Of a stretch of DNA of 38,658 bases, positions 31,601 to 38,658 are shown in pieces (position 1 is the first letter of the stretch; each line of letters opens with the position of its first letter). Source of the DNA: an uncultured Oscillospiraceae bacterium (GTDB lineage Bacteria > Bacillota > Clostridia > Oscillospirales > Ruminococcaceae); contig CAJUHS010000021.1 in NCBI GenBank assembly GCA_910586535.1, positions 1-38,658 of the forward strand, written 5' to 3'. A model generated the notes under the pieces. The model searched no databases. It saw only the letters and a program-made list of their open reading frames with translations, and was not told where the DNA came from. The position numbers were made by a program, and so were the translations under genes.

Positions 31601-34600
31601 TGATGTTGAAAATGCAATGCAAGAATTTTGGAACTATGTAAATGATTTAAAAACCGTCTCCAATCAGTACAACAGCTATCTTATCGTGCAGGACGTTGTT
31701 TATGCCCTCCAAGACTTGTTGAACAACTCTGCCGAAAATTATGATTGGAAAAATTATTCCGAAGTATTTAACAAAGTGTTGGATAGTAACGTCCATACTG
31801 ATGTTGCCCTACCTCTGTACAAGTCAAGCGCAGATGAAATTCTTTCGGCGGCTGCTGAAAGGAAAGTAATTTCTGCTGACAATATTGCAAAAGCTCTGTC
31901 AAATTTGGAGCTTGTTCTGCAAAATTCTCATTTGCTTAAAAATCCCGAAGAAAAGGTAGAGCAAATATCTTTCTTTGACAGCACTCCAATCAGAAAATCT
32001 TCCGACGAAATTGGTTTTTATTCTTCCGCTGGCGAAATTCTGCAGGATAAAAAAGAAAATTCCCCAGTGGGGAATGATTCACAGGAAGAAGCTTCTGAAA
32101 AGGAAACCACTGTTGATTATACTATTACCGACAAAAATTACGGCACAGAGGGCGGTGCAAAAGCGCGTTTCGCAAATAACGTCGCGGCAATAAAGCTTCT
32201 GAAAAGTATTGAAAAAGAAAACCGCACCGCCACCCCCGAGGAACAGGAGATACTTGCCAAATACGTTGGCTGGGGCGGCATTGCAAACGCTTTCGACAGC
32301 AGAAAACCCGACTGGAGCAAGGAGTATACCGAACTTAAAGACTTGCTTACGGACGAGGAATACAGAGCCGCGAGAGCCTCTACAATGAACGCCCATTACA
32401 CATCTCCGATAGTTATAAACGCCATTTATTCCGCACTTGACAATATGGGCTTTGATGGCGGCAAAATACTTGAGCCTGCAATGGGTACAGGTAACTTTTT
32501 CGGCGCAATGCCCGAAAATATTCGCGACAATTCCGATTTGCACGGCGTAGAACTTGACAGCGTTACGGGACGTATCGCAAAGCAGCTTTATCCCTCTGCA
32601 AATATTCAAATTAAGGGATACGAGGACACAAGCTTTGAAAATGGCAGCTTTGATGTTGCAGTCGGCAACGTCCCATTTGGCGGCTACAAGCTCAATGACA
32701 AGGACTATAACAAGCAGAATTTATTTATACACGACTACTTTTTCGCAAAAACTCTCGATAAGGTACGCGCGGGCGGTATTGTTGCATTTGTAACGTCCAA
32801 AGGTACGCTGGATAAAGAAAGCCCCGAAGTAAGGAAATATCTTGCCGAACGTGCGGAACTTCTCGGAGCGATCCGCTTGCCAAACAATGCTTTTAAGGCA
32901 AACGCAGGGACGGAAGTTACAAGTGATATAATTTTCATGCAAAAACGTGAACGTCCCATAAGCATTGAGAGCGATACTCCCGAATGGGTATACAAGGATA
33001 TGCTGCTCAACGGTATTGCCGTAAATAAATATTTTGCGGATCACCCCGAAATGATACTCGGTGAAATGGTGGAGGGCAACAAGCTGTACGGCAATCAGAC
33101 GGACGCTTCTATGTGTGTTCCTATCGAGGGCGCAGACCTTGAAAAACAGCTTGCGGAGGCTGTAAAAAACATTACGGGAGAGTATAAGGCGACTGAAAAG
33201 GAAGCTGAAAAGTCCCCAGTGGGGAATACAGACAATATACCCTGCCCTCCCAACGCGCTGAAATACAGCTTTATTGTGCAGAACGATATTTTGTACTATC
33301 ATAAATCTTCTGACACAATGGAAAAATACAATGCTCCCGAAAAAAGTATTGAAAAAATCAAGGCAATGGCGCAGATCCGCGACACTGTTCACAGTCTGCT
33401 TGACTTGCAGCTCAACAACACGGACGGTCGTTTTGATACTGCTATATCCGAAGCGCAGGCTGCCTTAAATAAGCAGTACGATAATTTTTCCGAAAATTAC
33501 GGACTTATCAGCAATCCCGAAAACAAAATGCTTTTCCGAAACGACAACAGCTACCACCTTATAAAGTCCCTTGAAAAGCTTGACAAGGACGGCAATTTTA
33601 TCGGCAAAGCAGATATTTTCAGTAAAATTACAGTCAATCCCAACGTTGTTGTAGACCACTGCGACAACGCGCAGGACGCTCTTATTCTTTCTCTTTCCGA
33701 GAAGATGTGCGTAAATCTTGAATATATGTCTATACTCACAGGCAAGTCGGAAGAAGAAATCGTATCGGAGCTTGGCGATAAAATATTTCAAAATCCGCAG
33801 AAGTATATGCGTTGGGAAAGTGCGGACGAATATCTAACAGGTAATATCCGCTCAAAGCTTGCCGCGGCAGAAGCGGCAGGACTTACGCGAAACGCGGAGG
33901 CTTTACGTTCGGTTATGCCTGAACGCATTGAAGCAGCGGATATTGCAGTAAAGCTTGGTGCTGCTTGGATAGATCCCGACTATATCAGACAATTTATCAT
34001 TGAAACGCTTAAACCCGATTTTGTCACGTCCAAAAACATTGAAGTTACATATATGCCCGCAACAGACAAGTGGAAGGTCGAGGGTTGGCGCAGCGCATAT
34101 AACAACGTTCTTGCAACCGAAACATACGGCACGTTCGATATGAACGCATATGAAATAATCGAAGCCACCCTTAATATGCAAAAGGCTGAAATCAGACAGC
34201 GTGTAAAAGACGAACAGGGCAATGATTTAAGAGATTCAAAGGGCAGATACGTTTATGAAACCGATCCGAAAAGGACAATGATAGTACAGTCAAAGCAGGA
34301 CGAGCTGAAAAGAAAATTTTCGGACTGGATTTTTTCAGACCCCGACCGCCGCGAAAAGCTTGTTGATGTTTACAACGAGAAATTCAATTCTGTACGCCTT
34401 AGAGAATACGACGGTTCACATCTTAATTTCGTGGGTATGTCCTCGGCTATAACTTTAAAGGAACACCAAAAAAACGCCGTTGCAAGAGGACTGTACAGCA
34501 ACGGAAACACCCTGCTTGCTCACGAAGTGGGAGCCGGCAAGACCTTTGAAATGATAGCCATAGCTATGGAGGGTAAACGCCTCGGACTGCATAACAAGTC

Positions 34601-37600
34601 CCTTATCACCGCGCCTAACGGACTTACAGAGCAGTGGGGCAACGCTTTCAGAACTCTTTATCCAAATGCCAACGTACTTGTAGCTACCGAAAAGGATTTT
34701 CAGAAAGAAAACCGCCGCGACCTTTTTGCCCAAATCGCCACAGGAGATTGGGACGCGGTTGTTGTCGGACACTCCCAATTCGATATGATACATCTTTCAC
34801 GCGAACGCGAATTGGAAGTGCTGAACATCGAATTAGACCGCCTTGAAGAGGCTCTCCGAGAAATGGACGACGGCGTTGGAAGAAAAAGCTTTTCCGTAAA
34901 ACAGATAGAAAAAGCGATAAAAACTTATGAGGGCAAAATAGAAAAGCTGCTTGCCAAATCTCCCGAAGATGATATGCTTTGCTTTGAAAAGCTTGGTATC
35001 GACAAAATTTTTGTGGACGAATCGCAGGCGTACAAAAACCTTGATACTCCAACAAAAATGCGTAATGTTTCGGGAATAGGCAGCGGCGGCAGCGGACGGT
35101 CTATGCAGCTCCTTATGAAATGCAAGTATCTTGACGAGCTGACGGGCGGTAAAGGCTGCGTCTTTGCCTCGGGAACGCCAATTTCAAATTCGATGTCGGA
35201 AATGTACACCTTAATGCGCTATCTGCAAGCGGACAAGCTTGCGGAGCTTGGCATAAACAGCTTTGACCGTTGGGCTTCCGTTTTTGGTGAAACCACCACG
35301 TCAATGGAGCTTTCTCCCGAGGGCAACGGCAAATATCAGAATAAAACGCGTTTTGCAAAATTCCAAAATCTCCCCGAGCTGATGAACATTTTCAAGGAAT
35401 GTGCCGACATAAAAACAGCGGAAAGTCTTGACCTTGACCGTCCCGATTTTGAAATGCACAACGTAAACGTCCCTGCGACTGCAATTCAGGCTACAATGAT
35501 AAAGGAGCTTGGAGAACGTGCAAAAGAGATCCGCGCGGGAAATGTTGACCCCACAGACGATAATATGTGCAAGCTTACAGTTGACGGACGGAAAATCGGT
35601 CTTGACCAACGCTGTATGAATCCCAATCTGCCCGACGATCCAAAATCCAAAGTAAATGTGTGCATTAACAACGTCTTTGACATTTGGCAGAGGACAGCGG
35701 AAGAAAAAAGTACGCAGCTTATTTTCTGCGACTTTGCAACGCCGCAGCCGTCCTTAAATGAAAATACATATACCGTTTACCGCAAAAATACGAAAGGCAG
35801 TTACAGCGATGTTTATTCTGCGAAGCTCGGCGAAAAGGATACCGCTGAAAAGATAATGAATAAGCTGAACGGCAAGAAGCCGCCTAAAAATTATGAAGCA
35901 GGGGACGTTGCCGACGGCGATATTATTATGCTGAAAAGGGTTAATTATGAGGAAGAAACGGCGTACAACACAGCGTTTGAAGTAGTTGACGGTAAGCTTA
36001 CCGAGATTTCTCCCGAAGTTTGGGACAAGCTTAAGCATACCCCCGTTGAACAGTTTGAATCGGAACGGCGGTTCTGCGTTTATGACGATATTAAGCAAAA
36101 ACTTGTTGAAAAGGGAGTACCCGAAAAAGAAATAGCCTTTATCCACGACGCCCCAAAAACCGAGGACAAACAGAAGCTTTACGACAAAATGAACAAGGGC
36201 GAAATTCGCGTACTTATCGGCTCAACATTCAAATGCGGCGCAGGAATGAACGCGCAGGAACGTATGATAGCTCTCCACGACCTTGACGCGCCGATGAGAC
36301 CGTCGGACATGGAGCAGCGCCACGGTCGTATAATCAGACAGGGCAATACCAACAGCAAGGTAGATATTTACCGCTATACCACCGACAAGACCTTTGACGC
36401 ATACCTTTATCAGATGTTGGAGAACAAGCAGCGGTTTATTTCTCAGATTATGACGGACAAGTCCCTCGTCCGCTCCTGCGAAGACGTAGACGAGGTTGCG
36501 CTGGATTATGCGGAGGTAAAGGCTCTTTGTGCGGGCAATCCTTTGATTCGCGAGAAGATAGACCTTGAAACGGAAATCACAAAACTTAACGTCCTCAAAT
36601 CCGCTTTTCTTTCTCAGAAATACTCCTTGCAGGACAAGGCTTACAAGTCCCTGCCCGAACACAGAAAGCACACAGAGCGTTATATCGGGCAGCTCAAAGC
36701 CGACATTGAAACGGTGCAGTCGATAAAGCCGCTTATGAACGAGGACGATAAAAAATATTACCCCGTAACCGTTGGAGGCAGGGAGTATCACGATAAGGAA
36801 AAAGCTGGACAGGCTATAAGAAACGCGATTATAGGCAGCAGCGAATTAACGGAGAAAAAACAATGTCATATAGGTTCTTACCGCGGCTTTGAAATGACGG
36901 CTTTTTTGGACACCAAATGGGAGGGAAATACGGTTATTAAAATCAATCTGAAAGGAGCCTGCGACCATAGCTGCGAAATAAATATGAACAAAGACGTAAA
37001 GGCAAGCGGAAATATTATCCGTCTCGACAACGTTATAAACGGTATCGAACTGGAACTTCAGAAGCAGGAAGATAAGCTGCAATCTCTTAATGCAGACATT
37101 AAAGAAGCGGAGATAGCCGCCGAAGCCGTATTCCCGCAGGATCGGGAGCTTACCAAAAAAGAAAAACGCCTTGCGGAAGTCAATACTTTGCTTACCGATA
37201 CCGAGATACGGACGGACAACAGTATGGAACTTTACGCCGCTTTGGTAGAAATTTGTCCCGAACTGGAGCAGTATGATAATCTTCATTGTAAGTACGAAAA
37301 GGGCGAGGAAAGCGGCATAAAACCGCTTATAGTTGAAAAGTGCGGAGATATGGTATTTATTGCTCACACTTATGTTCAGAACGGCGATCTGATGTACGAC
37401 CCTGCTATAGAATTTTCCTTTGACACTAAAAATCACAGGGCGGAGACATTGTCATACGAACTTAGCGGAATGGGAATTTATCAAGACTTCCGTGACGGTA
37501 ATCATCCCGATCAGAAAGCGGACGTTGAGGAAATGGCGCTTGGCACGATGTTTGAGAATATCAAAGCTTACGGCTATGACCAGACAAGCTTCAACGCCGA

Positions 37601-37649
37601 TGATGACAGGGAGACTGAAAAAGAAATCAAAGACAATTTTAACAGGTAA
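28686..37649 (+). CDS. Giant N12-class adenine methylase-like/SNF2-type helicase protein
   Basis: ATG 28686 is chosen for GGAGG at 28673-28677; the frame is open further upstream but overlaps ssb. The product is 2987 residues. Residues 4-130 hold two tandem copies of an 80-residue unit (IIGNxEY...SGRI). Next comes a long region of repeated polyvalent-type modules. The methylase-like domain spans about 1140-1500: YVGWGGIANAFD near 1190, the AdoMet motif EPAMGTGN at 1263-1270 and NVPF at 1328-1331 where DNA adenine methylases have NPPY. The helicase spans about 1930-2600: Walker A HEVGAGKT at 1946-1953, DESQ at 2111-2114, SGTPISNS, and QRHGRIIRQG at 2544-2553. Five palindrome copies, two decayed, are in frame at linkers. 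Such proteins are typical of large conjugative elements; their role is unproven. Confidence 0.9.
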   Translation: MSNQIIGNTEYNAIKEKAYINGTQENLMRLAAELDKSDISYSGRISDYRSAITVEAADRARTLEIMKGILNAAKENVPEDNSEKNIIGNAEYRYISNKRYVRGETEAMLRTADRLTAENISFSGRIKGDTVTLTVSGDETQELVKRYFAEEKNRIEDVQSAYFLALSSDTFEDGYYISEVNATTGEEVAPYRSSFGDISMFVSVDSAVRYAKDTGITLSNTDEQLSEWRRTEAEAEAEKERQLNLSRSREIIKRLPMTEKGEYEEHFVLRETSVDWIYFNPEGTDGKGQFIVTTLYGQDILNAYIARSNVDDYNKFGQGVFIEVMENLGQIVVNADTAGFERLADNFIKSRGNENVIVSEPLVSGNKYDSNFERIINLLENHFEDVRKYKENHITEASEDIFVNGFEGRWNVIDSDVIDDRKLLGNYVSDENAPLSEQLYELAERELADYENSLDTVEKAKAAAYELSVKRDILSYIENDLAEDITDPDVEDVCRRLISSGYPLDSFYRDWLKNEYDNRMEAIRMTAADTFRKEIPQNEYKLEADTKEYIIDGQEGAWSVVNYAEINGRQLFELESDNYGYTPEVGHIIADVAGNILAENVHNGFENFYSAEKSPVRNTDKDLEFTVTDTAHYVDIAGFNNVPEFLKEKVINPQKSAFDTAVELINEYAEREFGEAANFSNTDHIDLAYTTHEITELPIEVYADLDTFRIVTECDGKLAEEKLFNSLDDMNGALGNLDFNELVYVPDDIIDRLTDKDKNASPVGINETLVHNAFQRLKDNHDFSPEVVKLLERVEKHIITYDEENFNSKIFGLPLFQQTYGSVSRVNEKLFGGELRSVIDEVNGYIFEEQIPNSVKEELSERDLSVLREIKAEHDRSNAEEAEQENSAQKQKTNFLVGTNEEQTAKFVTSLRDKYDPYHTTLFYEYKGYEYQVENFGVKQALGESLKEQHQREQRRIDDMINNSTPILPPSNDVENAMQEFWNYVNDLKTVSNQYNSYLIVQDVVYALQDLLNNSAENYDWKNYSEVFNKVLDSNVHTDVALPLYKSSADEILSAAAERKVISADNIAKALSNLELVLQNSHLLKNPEEKVEQISFFDSTPIRKSSDEIGFYSSAGEILQDKKENSPVGNDSQEEASEKETTVDYTITDKNYGTEGGAKARFANNVAAIKLLKSIEKENRTATPEEQEILAKYVGWGGIANAFDSRKPDWSKEYTELKDLLTDEEYRAARASTMNAHYTSPIVINAIYSALDNMGFDGGKILEPAMGTGNFFGAMPENIRDNSDLHGVELDSVTGRIAKQLYPSANIQIKGYEDTSFENGSFDVAVGNVPFGGYKLNDKDYNKQNLFIHDYFFAKTLDKVRAGGIVAFVTSKGTLDKESPEVRKYLAERAELLGAIRLPNNAFKANAGTEVTSDIIFMQKRERPISIESDTPEWVYKDMLLNGIAVNKYFADHPEMILGEMVEGNKLYGNQTDASMCVPIEGADLEKQLAEAVKNITGEYKATEKEAEKSPVGNTDNIPCPPNALKYSFIVQNDILYYHKSSDTMEKYNAPEKSIEKIKAMAQIRDTVHSLLDLQLNNTDGRFDTAISEAQAALNKQYDNFSENYGLISNPENKMLFRNDNSYHLIKSLEKLDKDGNFIGKADIFSKITVNPNVVVDHCDNAQDALILSLSEKMCVNLEYMSILTGKSEEEIVSELGDKIFQNPQKYMRWESADEYLTGNIRSKLAAAEAAGLTRNAEALRSVMPERIEAADIAVKLGAAWIDPDYIRQFIIETLKPDFVTSKNIEVTYMPATDKWKVEGWRSAYNNVLATETYGTFDMNAYEIIEATLNMQKAEIRQRVKDEQGNDLRDSKGRYVYETDPKRTMIVQSKQDELKRKFSDWIFSDPDRREKLVDVYNEKFNSVRLREYDGSHLNFVGMSSAITLKEHQKNAVARGLYSNGNTLLAHEVGAGKTFEMIAIAMEGKRLGLHNKSLITAPNGLTEQWGNAFRTLYPNANVLVATEKDFQKENRRDLFAQIATGDWDAVVVGHSQFDMIHLSRERELEVLNIELDRLEEALREMDDGVGRKSFSVKQIEKAIKTYEGKIEKLLAKSPEDDMLCFEKLGIDKIFVDESQAYKNLDTPTKMRNVSGIGSGGSGRSMQLLMKCKYLDELTGGKGCVFASGTPISNSMSEMYTLMRYLQADKLAELGINSFDRWASVFGETTTSMELSPEGNGKYQNKTRFAKFQNLPELMNIFKECADIKTAESLDLDRPDFEMHNVNVPATAIQATMIKELGERAKEIRAGNVDPTDDNMCKLTVDGRKIGLDQRCMNPNLPDDPKSKVNVCINNVFDIWQRTAEEKSTQLIFCDFATPQPSLNENTYTVYRKNTKGSYSDVYSAKLGEKDTAEKIMNKLNGKKPPKNYEAGDVADGDIIMLKRVNYEEETAYNTAFEVVDGKLTEISPEVWDKLKHTPVEQFESERRFCVYDDIKQKLVEKGVPEKEIAFIHDAPKTEDKQKLYDKMNKGEIRVLIGSTFKCGAGMNAQERMIALHDLDAPMRPSDMEQRHGRIIRQGNTNSKVDIYRYTTDKTFDAYLYQMLENKQRFISQIMTDKSLVRSCEDVDEVALDYAEVKALCAGNPLIREKIDLETEITKLNVLKSAFLSQKYSLQDKAYKSLPEHRKHTERYIGQLKADIETVQSIKPLMNEDDKKYYPVTVGGREYHDKEKAGQAIRNAIIGSSELTEKKQCHIGSYRGFEMTAFLDTKWEGNTVIKINLKGACDHSCEINMNKDVKASGNIIRLDNVINGIELELQKQEDKLQSLNADIKEAEIAAEAVFPQDRELTKKEKRLAEVNTLLTDTEIRTDNSMELYAALVEICPELEQYDNLHCKYEKGEESGIKPLIVEKCGDMVFIAHTYVQNGDLMYDPAIEFSFDTKNHRAETLSYELSGMGIYQDFRDGNHPDQKADVEEMALGTMFENIKAYGYDQTSFNADDDRETEKEIKDNFNR
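28698..29066 (+). repeat. Tandem protein-domain repeat at the start of the giant gene
   Basis: Two units begin with IIGNTEY (nucleotide 28698) and IIGNAEY (28941), a period of about 81 codons, and both end in SGRI. Similarity is clear in protein and weaker in DNA, so the duplication is old. Confidence 0.7.
30533..30548. repeat. Decayed palindrome, copy 14 (in frame)
   Basis: AATCCCCAGTAAGAAA, read as KSPVRN. The left arm and centre are intact and the right arm has changed. Its protein reading keeps the SPVxN pattern. Confidence 0.55.
30965..30979. repeat. Dispersed palindrome, copy 15 (in frame)
   Basis: TTCCCCAGTGGGGAT, read as ASPVGI at about residue 760 of the giant protein, between two predicted modules. 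Confidence 0.95.
31367..31381. repeat. Decayed palindrome, copy 16 (in frame)
   Basis: TTTCTTAGTGGGGAC, read as FLVGT. The right arm is intact and the left arm has three changes. Confidence 0.55.
32060..32074. repeat. Dispersed palindrome, copy 17 (in frame)
   Basis: TTCCCCAGTGGGGAA, read as NSPVGN just before the methylase-like domain of the giant protein. Confidence 0.95.
33212..33226. repeat. Dispersed palindrome, copy 18 (in frame)
   Basis: GTCCCCAGTGGGGAA, read as KSPVGN at about residue 1510, in a charged linker after the methylase-like core. Confidence 0.93.
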
Positions 37650-37664
37650 TTCCCCACTGGGGAC
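37650..37664. repeat. Dispersed palindrome, copy 19
   Basis: TTCCCCACTGGGGAC, directly abutting the TAA of the giant gene. Confidence 0.95.
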
Positions 37665-37672
37665 AAACGAAC

Positions 37673-37693
37673 GGAGCGGTGTTGTGCCGCTCC
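37673..37693 (+). terminator. GC-rich hairpin after the giant gene, possible weak terminator
   Basis: GGAGCGG (37673-37679) pairs with CCGCTCC (37687-37693) over a 7-base loop. There is no T run, so termination by this hairpin alone would be weak. It and the palindrome just upstream separate the giant gene from the next promoter. Confidence 0.45.
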
Positions 37694-37702
37694 AATTGCC
37701 GA

Positions 37703-37731
37703 TTGACTATACGAATAAAGTTTGATATAAT
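37703..37731 (+). promoter_or_regulatory. Strong sigma-A-type promoter
   Basis: TTGACT (37703-37708) and TATAAT (37726-37731) are exactly 17 bases apart, with an extended -10 TGA before TATAAT. The following gene starts at 37749, so the predicted leader is only about 10 bases. Confidence 0.75.
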
Positions 37732-37748
37732 GAGAAAGGAATATTTTT

Positions 37749-38057
37749 ATGGAAAATATTGAACATAAGGAAATCTTTTTTAACCGCGCCGAGGCGCTTG
37801 CAGCGGAAAATATATCCTGTGAAAACTGTTTCGAGGCGGTTGTTTTTCTGCTTAAAGACAAGGATCACGAATTTTCTATGGGACTGGCAACTGTTTTGCA
37901 GTGCCTTGAATTTGCGATAAGAAACGGTGCATTGCCAAAGCTTCCGATGAGTTGGTGTGCGGACGTTGCTGACGCATATGATATTGAGTTTGACTGCGAT
38001 GTTTCATATTATGACGAAAGAGCAGACAAAACAATTGGATTTGATCCCCCAAAATAA
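37749..38057 (+). CDS. Small hypothetical protein
   Basis: ATG 37749 with GAAAGGA about 9 bases upstream and its own promoter at 37703-37731. The 102-residue product is acidic and mostly helical, with a Cys pair (CENC) in the middle and aromatic-rich C-terminal residues (CDVSYYDERADK). No membrane segment and no recognised family. Because its promoter is among the best in the window, it may be well expressed independently of the transfer operon. It precedes the last, partial gene by about 25 bases. Confidence 0.65.
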   Translation: MENIEHKEIFFNRAEALAAENISCENCFEAVVFLLKDKDHEFSMGLATVLQCLEFAIRNGALPKLPMSWCADVADAYDIEFDCDVSYYDERADKTIGFDPPK

Positions 38058-38082
38058 AGGCTGTAAGGAGCTGATGTCAACA

Positions 38083-38658
38083 ATGAAATTTTTCAAAACC
38101 GAAGCAAAACGAAATGCGGAAAGATATATAATAAATATCGAATCGTTTAAAGCAAGAACAGGCAGCAAATATCCGTTTATACAAAGGTCTGATGGAGAAC
38201 TTCGTGCATATGGAATTTGTCCGTGCTGCCTGAATCCGATACAGCTTATCGGGATTTTAAAAGAAATCAAGGTTAAGCCGTACGGAAAACATACAGGCGA
38301 AAATATAAGCGGTTTTCCCAATTGGAATTATGACAAATACAAATACTGCCCATTTGCATCCGGTAAATGGACACAGCCAAGAGACAATGAGCCTCCGCTG
38401 CCGATAGACGGCAGCGTTATAGAACTGTACGAACTTTTAAAAACGCAGTTTGATCGAGTGATTTACTTAGTAGAAAGGGAATTGCACATACGATGTACGG
38501 CGGCTTTTTGGAAAAAGGGATTAAGCGTATTTGTCAATAGTGAACTTTATCGCTACCCGTGGCTTACAGAAGCTAATTTACCTTATATATTTGCTTATTT
38601 TGCAATGCAGCAGAGTAACTGTATCGGACAAAGCTTTAAAAAGGATACAGAGATATAC
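38083..38658 (+). CDS. Hypothetical protein with Cys pairs, partial at the window end
   Basis: The frame is open from ATG 38083 to the last base, about 192 residues, and continues beyond the window. An in-frame ATG at 38074 is an alternative; AAGGAG at 38065-38070 is a little far from the first and too close to the second. The product has ICPCCLNPIQL near residue 46 and a KYCPFASGKW segment near 90, a spacing that suggests a zinc ribbon. The rest is rich in Tyr, Lys and Phe. No family is recognised. Confidence 0.7.
   Translation, partial: MKFFKTEAKRNAERYIINIESFKARTGSKYPFIQRSDGELRAYGICPCCLNPIQLIGILKEIKVKPYGKHTGENISGFPNWNYDKYKYCPFASGKWTQPRDNEPPLPIDGSVIELYELLKTQFDRVIYLVERELHIRCTAAFWKKGLSVFVNSELYRYPWLTEANLPYIFAYFAMQQSNCIGQSFKKDTEIY

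Noticed and set aside
1583..37664. CRISPR array formed by the repeated palindromes
   Set aside because: Spacing ranges from a few hundred to several thousand bases, the unit is only 15 bp, many copies are inside genes and no cas gene is present.
1..38658. Relaxase, integrase or replication initiator in the window
   Set aside because: None of the predicted proteins shows the His cluster and Tyr of a relaxase, the catalytic residues of a tyrosine or serine recombinase, or a recognised replication initiator. They are probably outside the window.
1..38658. Genes on the minus strand
   Set aside because: All long minus-strand frames overlap strong plus-strand genes with recognised domains, have no ribosome binding sites and give low-complexity or Phe/Ile-rich translations.

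Overview
The window is 38.7 kb of an accessory element from a gut-type Firmicute, most likely a Ruminococcus-like member of the Oscillospirales. That guess rests on the moderate GC content, AGGAGG-type ribosome binding sites, BspA-type leucine-rich repeats and the style of the conjugation proteins; no marker gene or rRNA confirms it. Every supported gene lies on the + strand and they are packed tightly with many ATGA or near-zero overlaps. The content is that of a large integrative conjugative element or conjugative plasmid. No integrase, relaxase, replication initiator or attachment site is visible, so the element's ends and mode of maintenance lie outside the window.

Layout. 1-3758: tail of an unknown gene, a TnpV-like protein, a small unknown, ParA, a ParB-like protein with extra N- and C-terminal modules, and a small Cys-rich membrane protein. 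3759-6089: two predicted lipoproteins, each with its own recognisable promoter. 6122-11136: a PcfB (DUF3801)-like protein and a VirD4/TraG coupling ATPase that carries a leucine-rich-repeat insertion, closed by a perfect intrinsic terminator at 11170-11210. 11282-18808: the mating-pair/type IV secretion block (Maff2/VirB2-like pilin, VirB6/TrbL-like membrane protein, PrgI, VirB4 with an unusual exposed N-terminus, a large single-pass protein and a small two-span membrane protein). 18812-28615: DNA processing and accessory genes (topoisomerase III, unknowns, a GAF-GGDEF protein, a HAD-type nucleotidase, a DUF3991/TOPRIM primase-like protein, coiled-coil proteins, SSB). 28686-37649: a giant 2987-residue methylase-helicase. 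37749-end: a small unknown gene with its own promoter and an unknown zinc-ribbon-like gene running off the end.

The most striking feature is a dispersed 15-bp palindrome, TTCCCCANTGGGGAA. The core CCCCANTGGGG occurs exactly 13 times, with several decayed copies; about 0.04 copies would be expected by chance. Intergenic copies usually abut a stop codon and sit just before the next ribosome binding site. In-frame copies encode SPxGN or FPSGD linkers at domain junctions in VirD4, TopB, the GGDEF protein and the giant methylase-helicase. The 8.3-kb pilin-to-topoisomerase block has none. A related signature is a shared C-terminal tail (IAEWCEEAQ.KAAER...R-stop) on three consecutive unrelated proteins, two of which are followed by the palindrome. 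I infer that the palindrome is either a binding site for an element-wide regulator (a KorB-like role for the ParB encoded here is the leading guess) or a small dispersed unit that has accompanied module shuffling.
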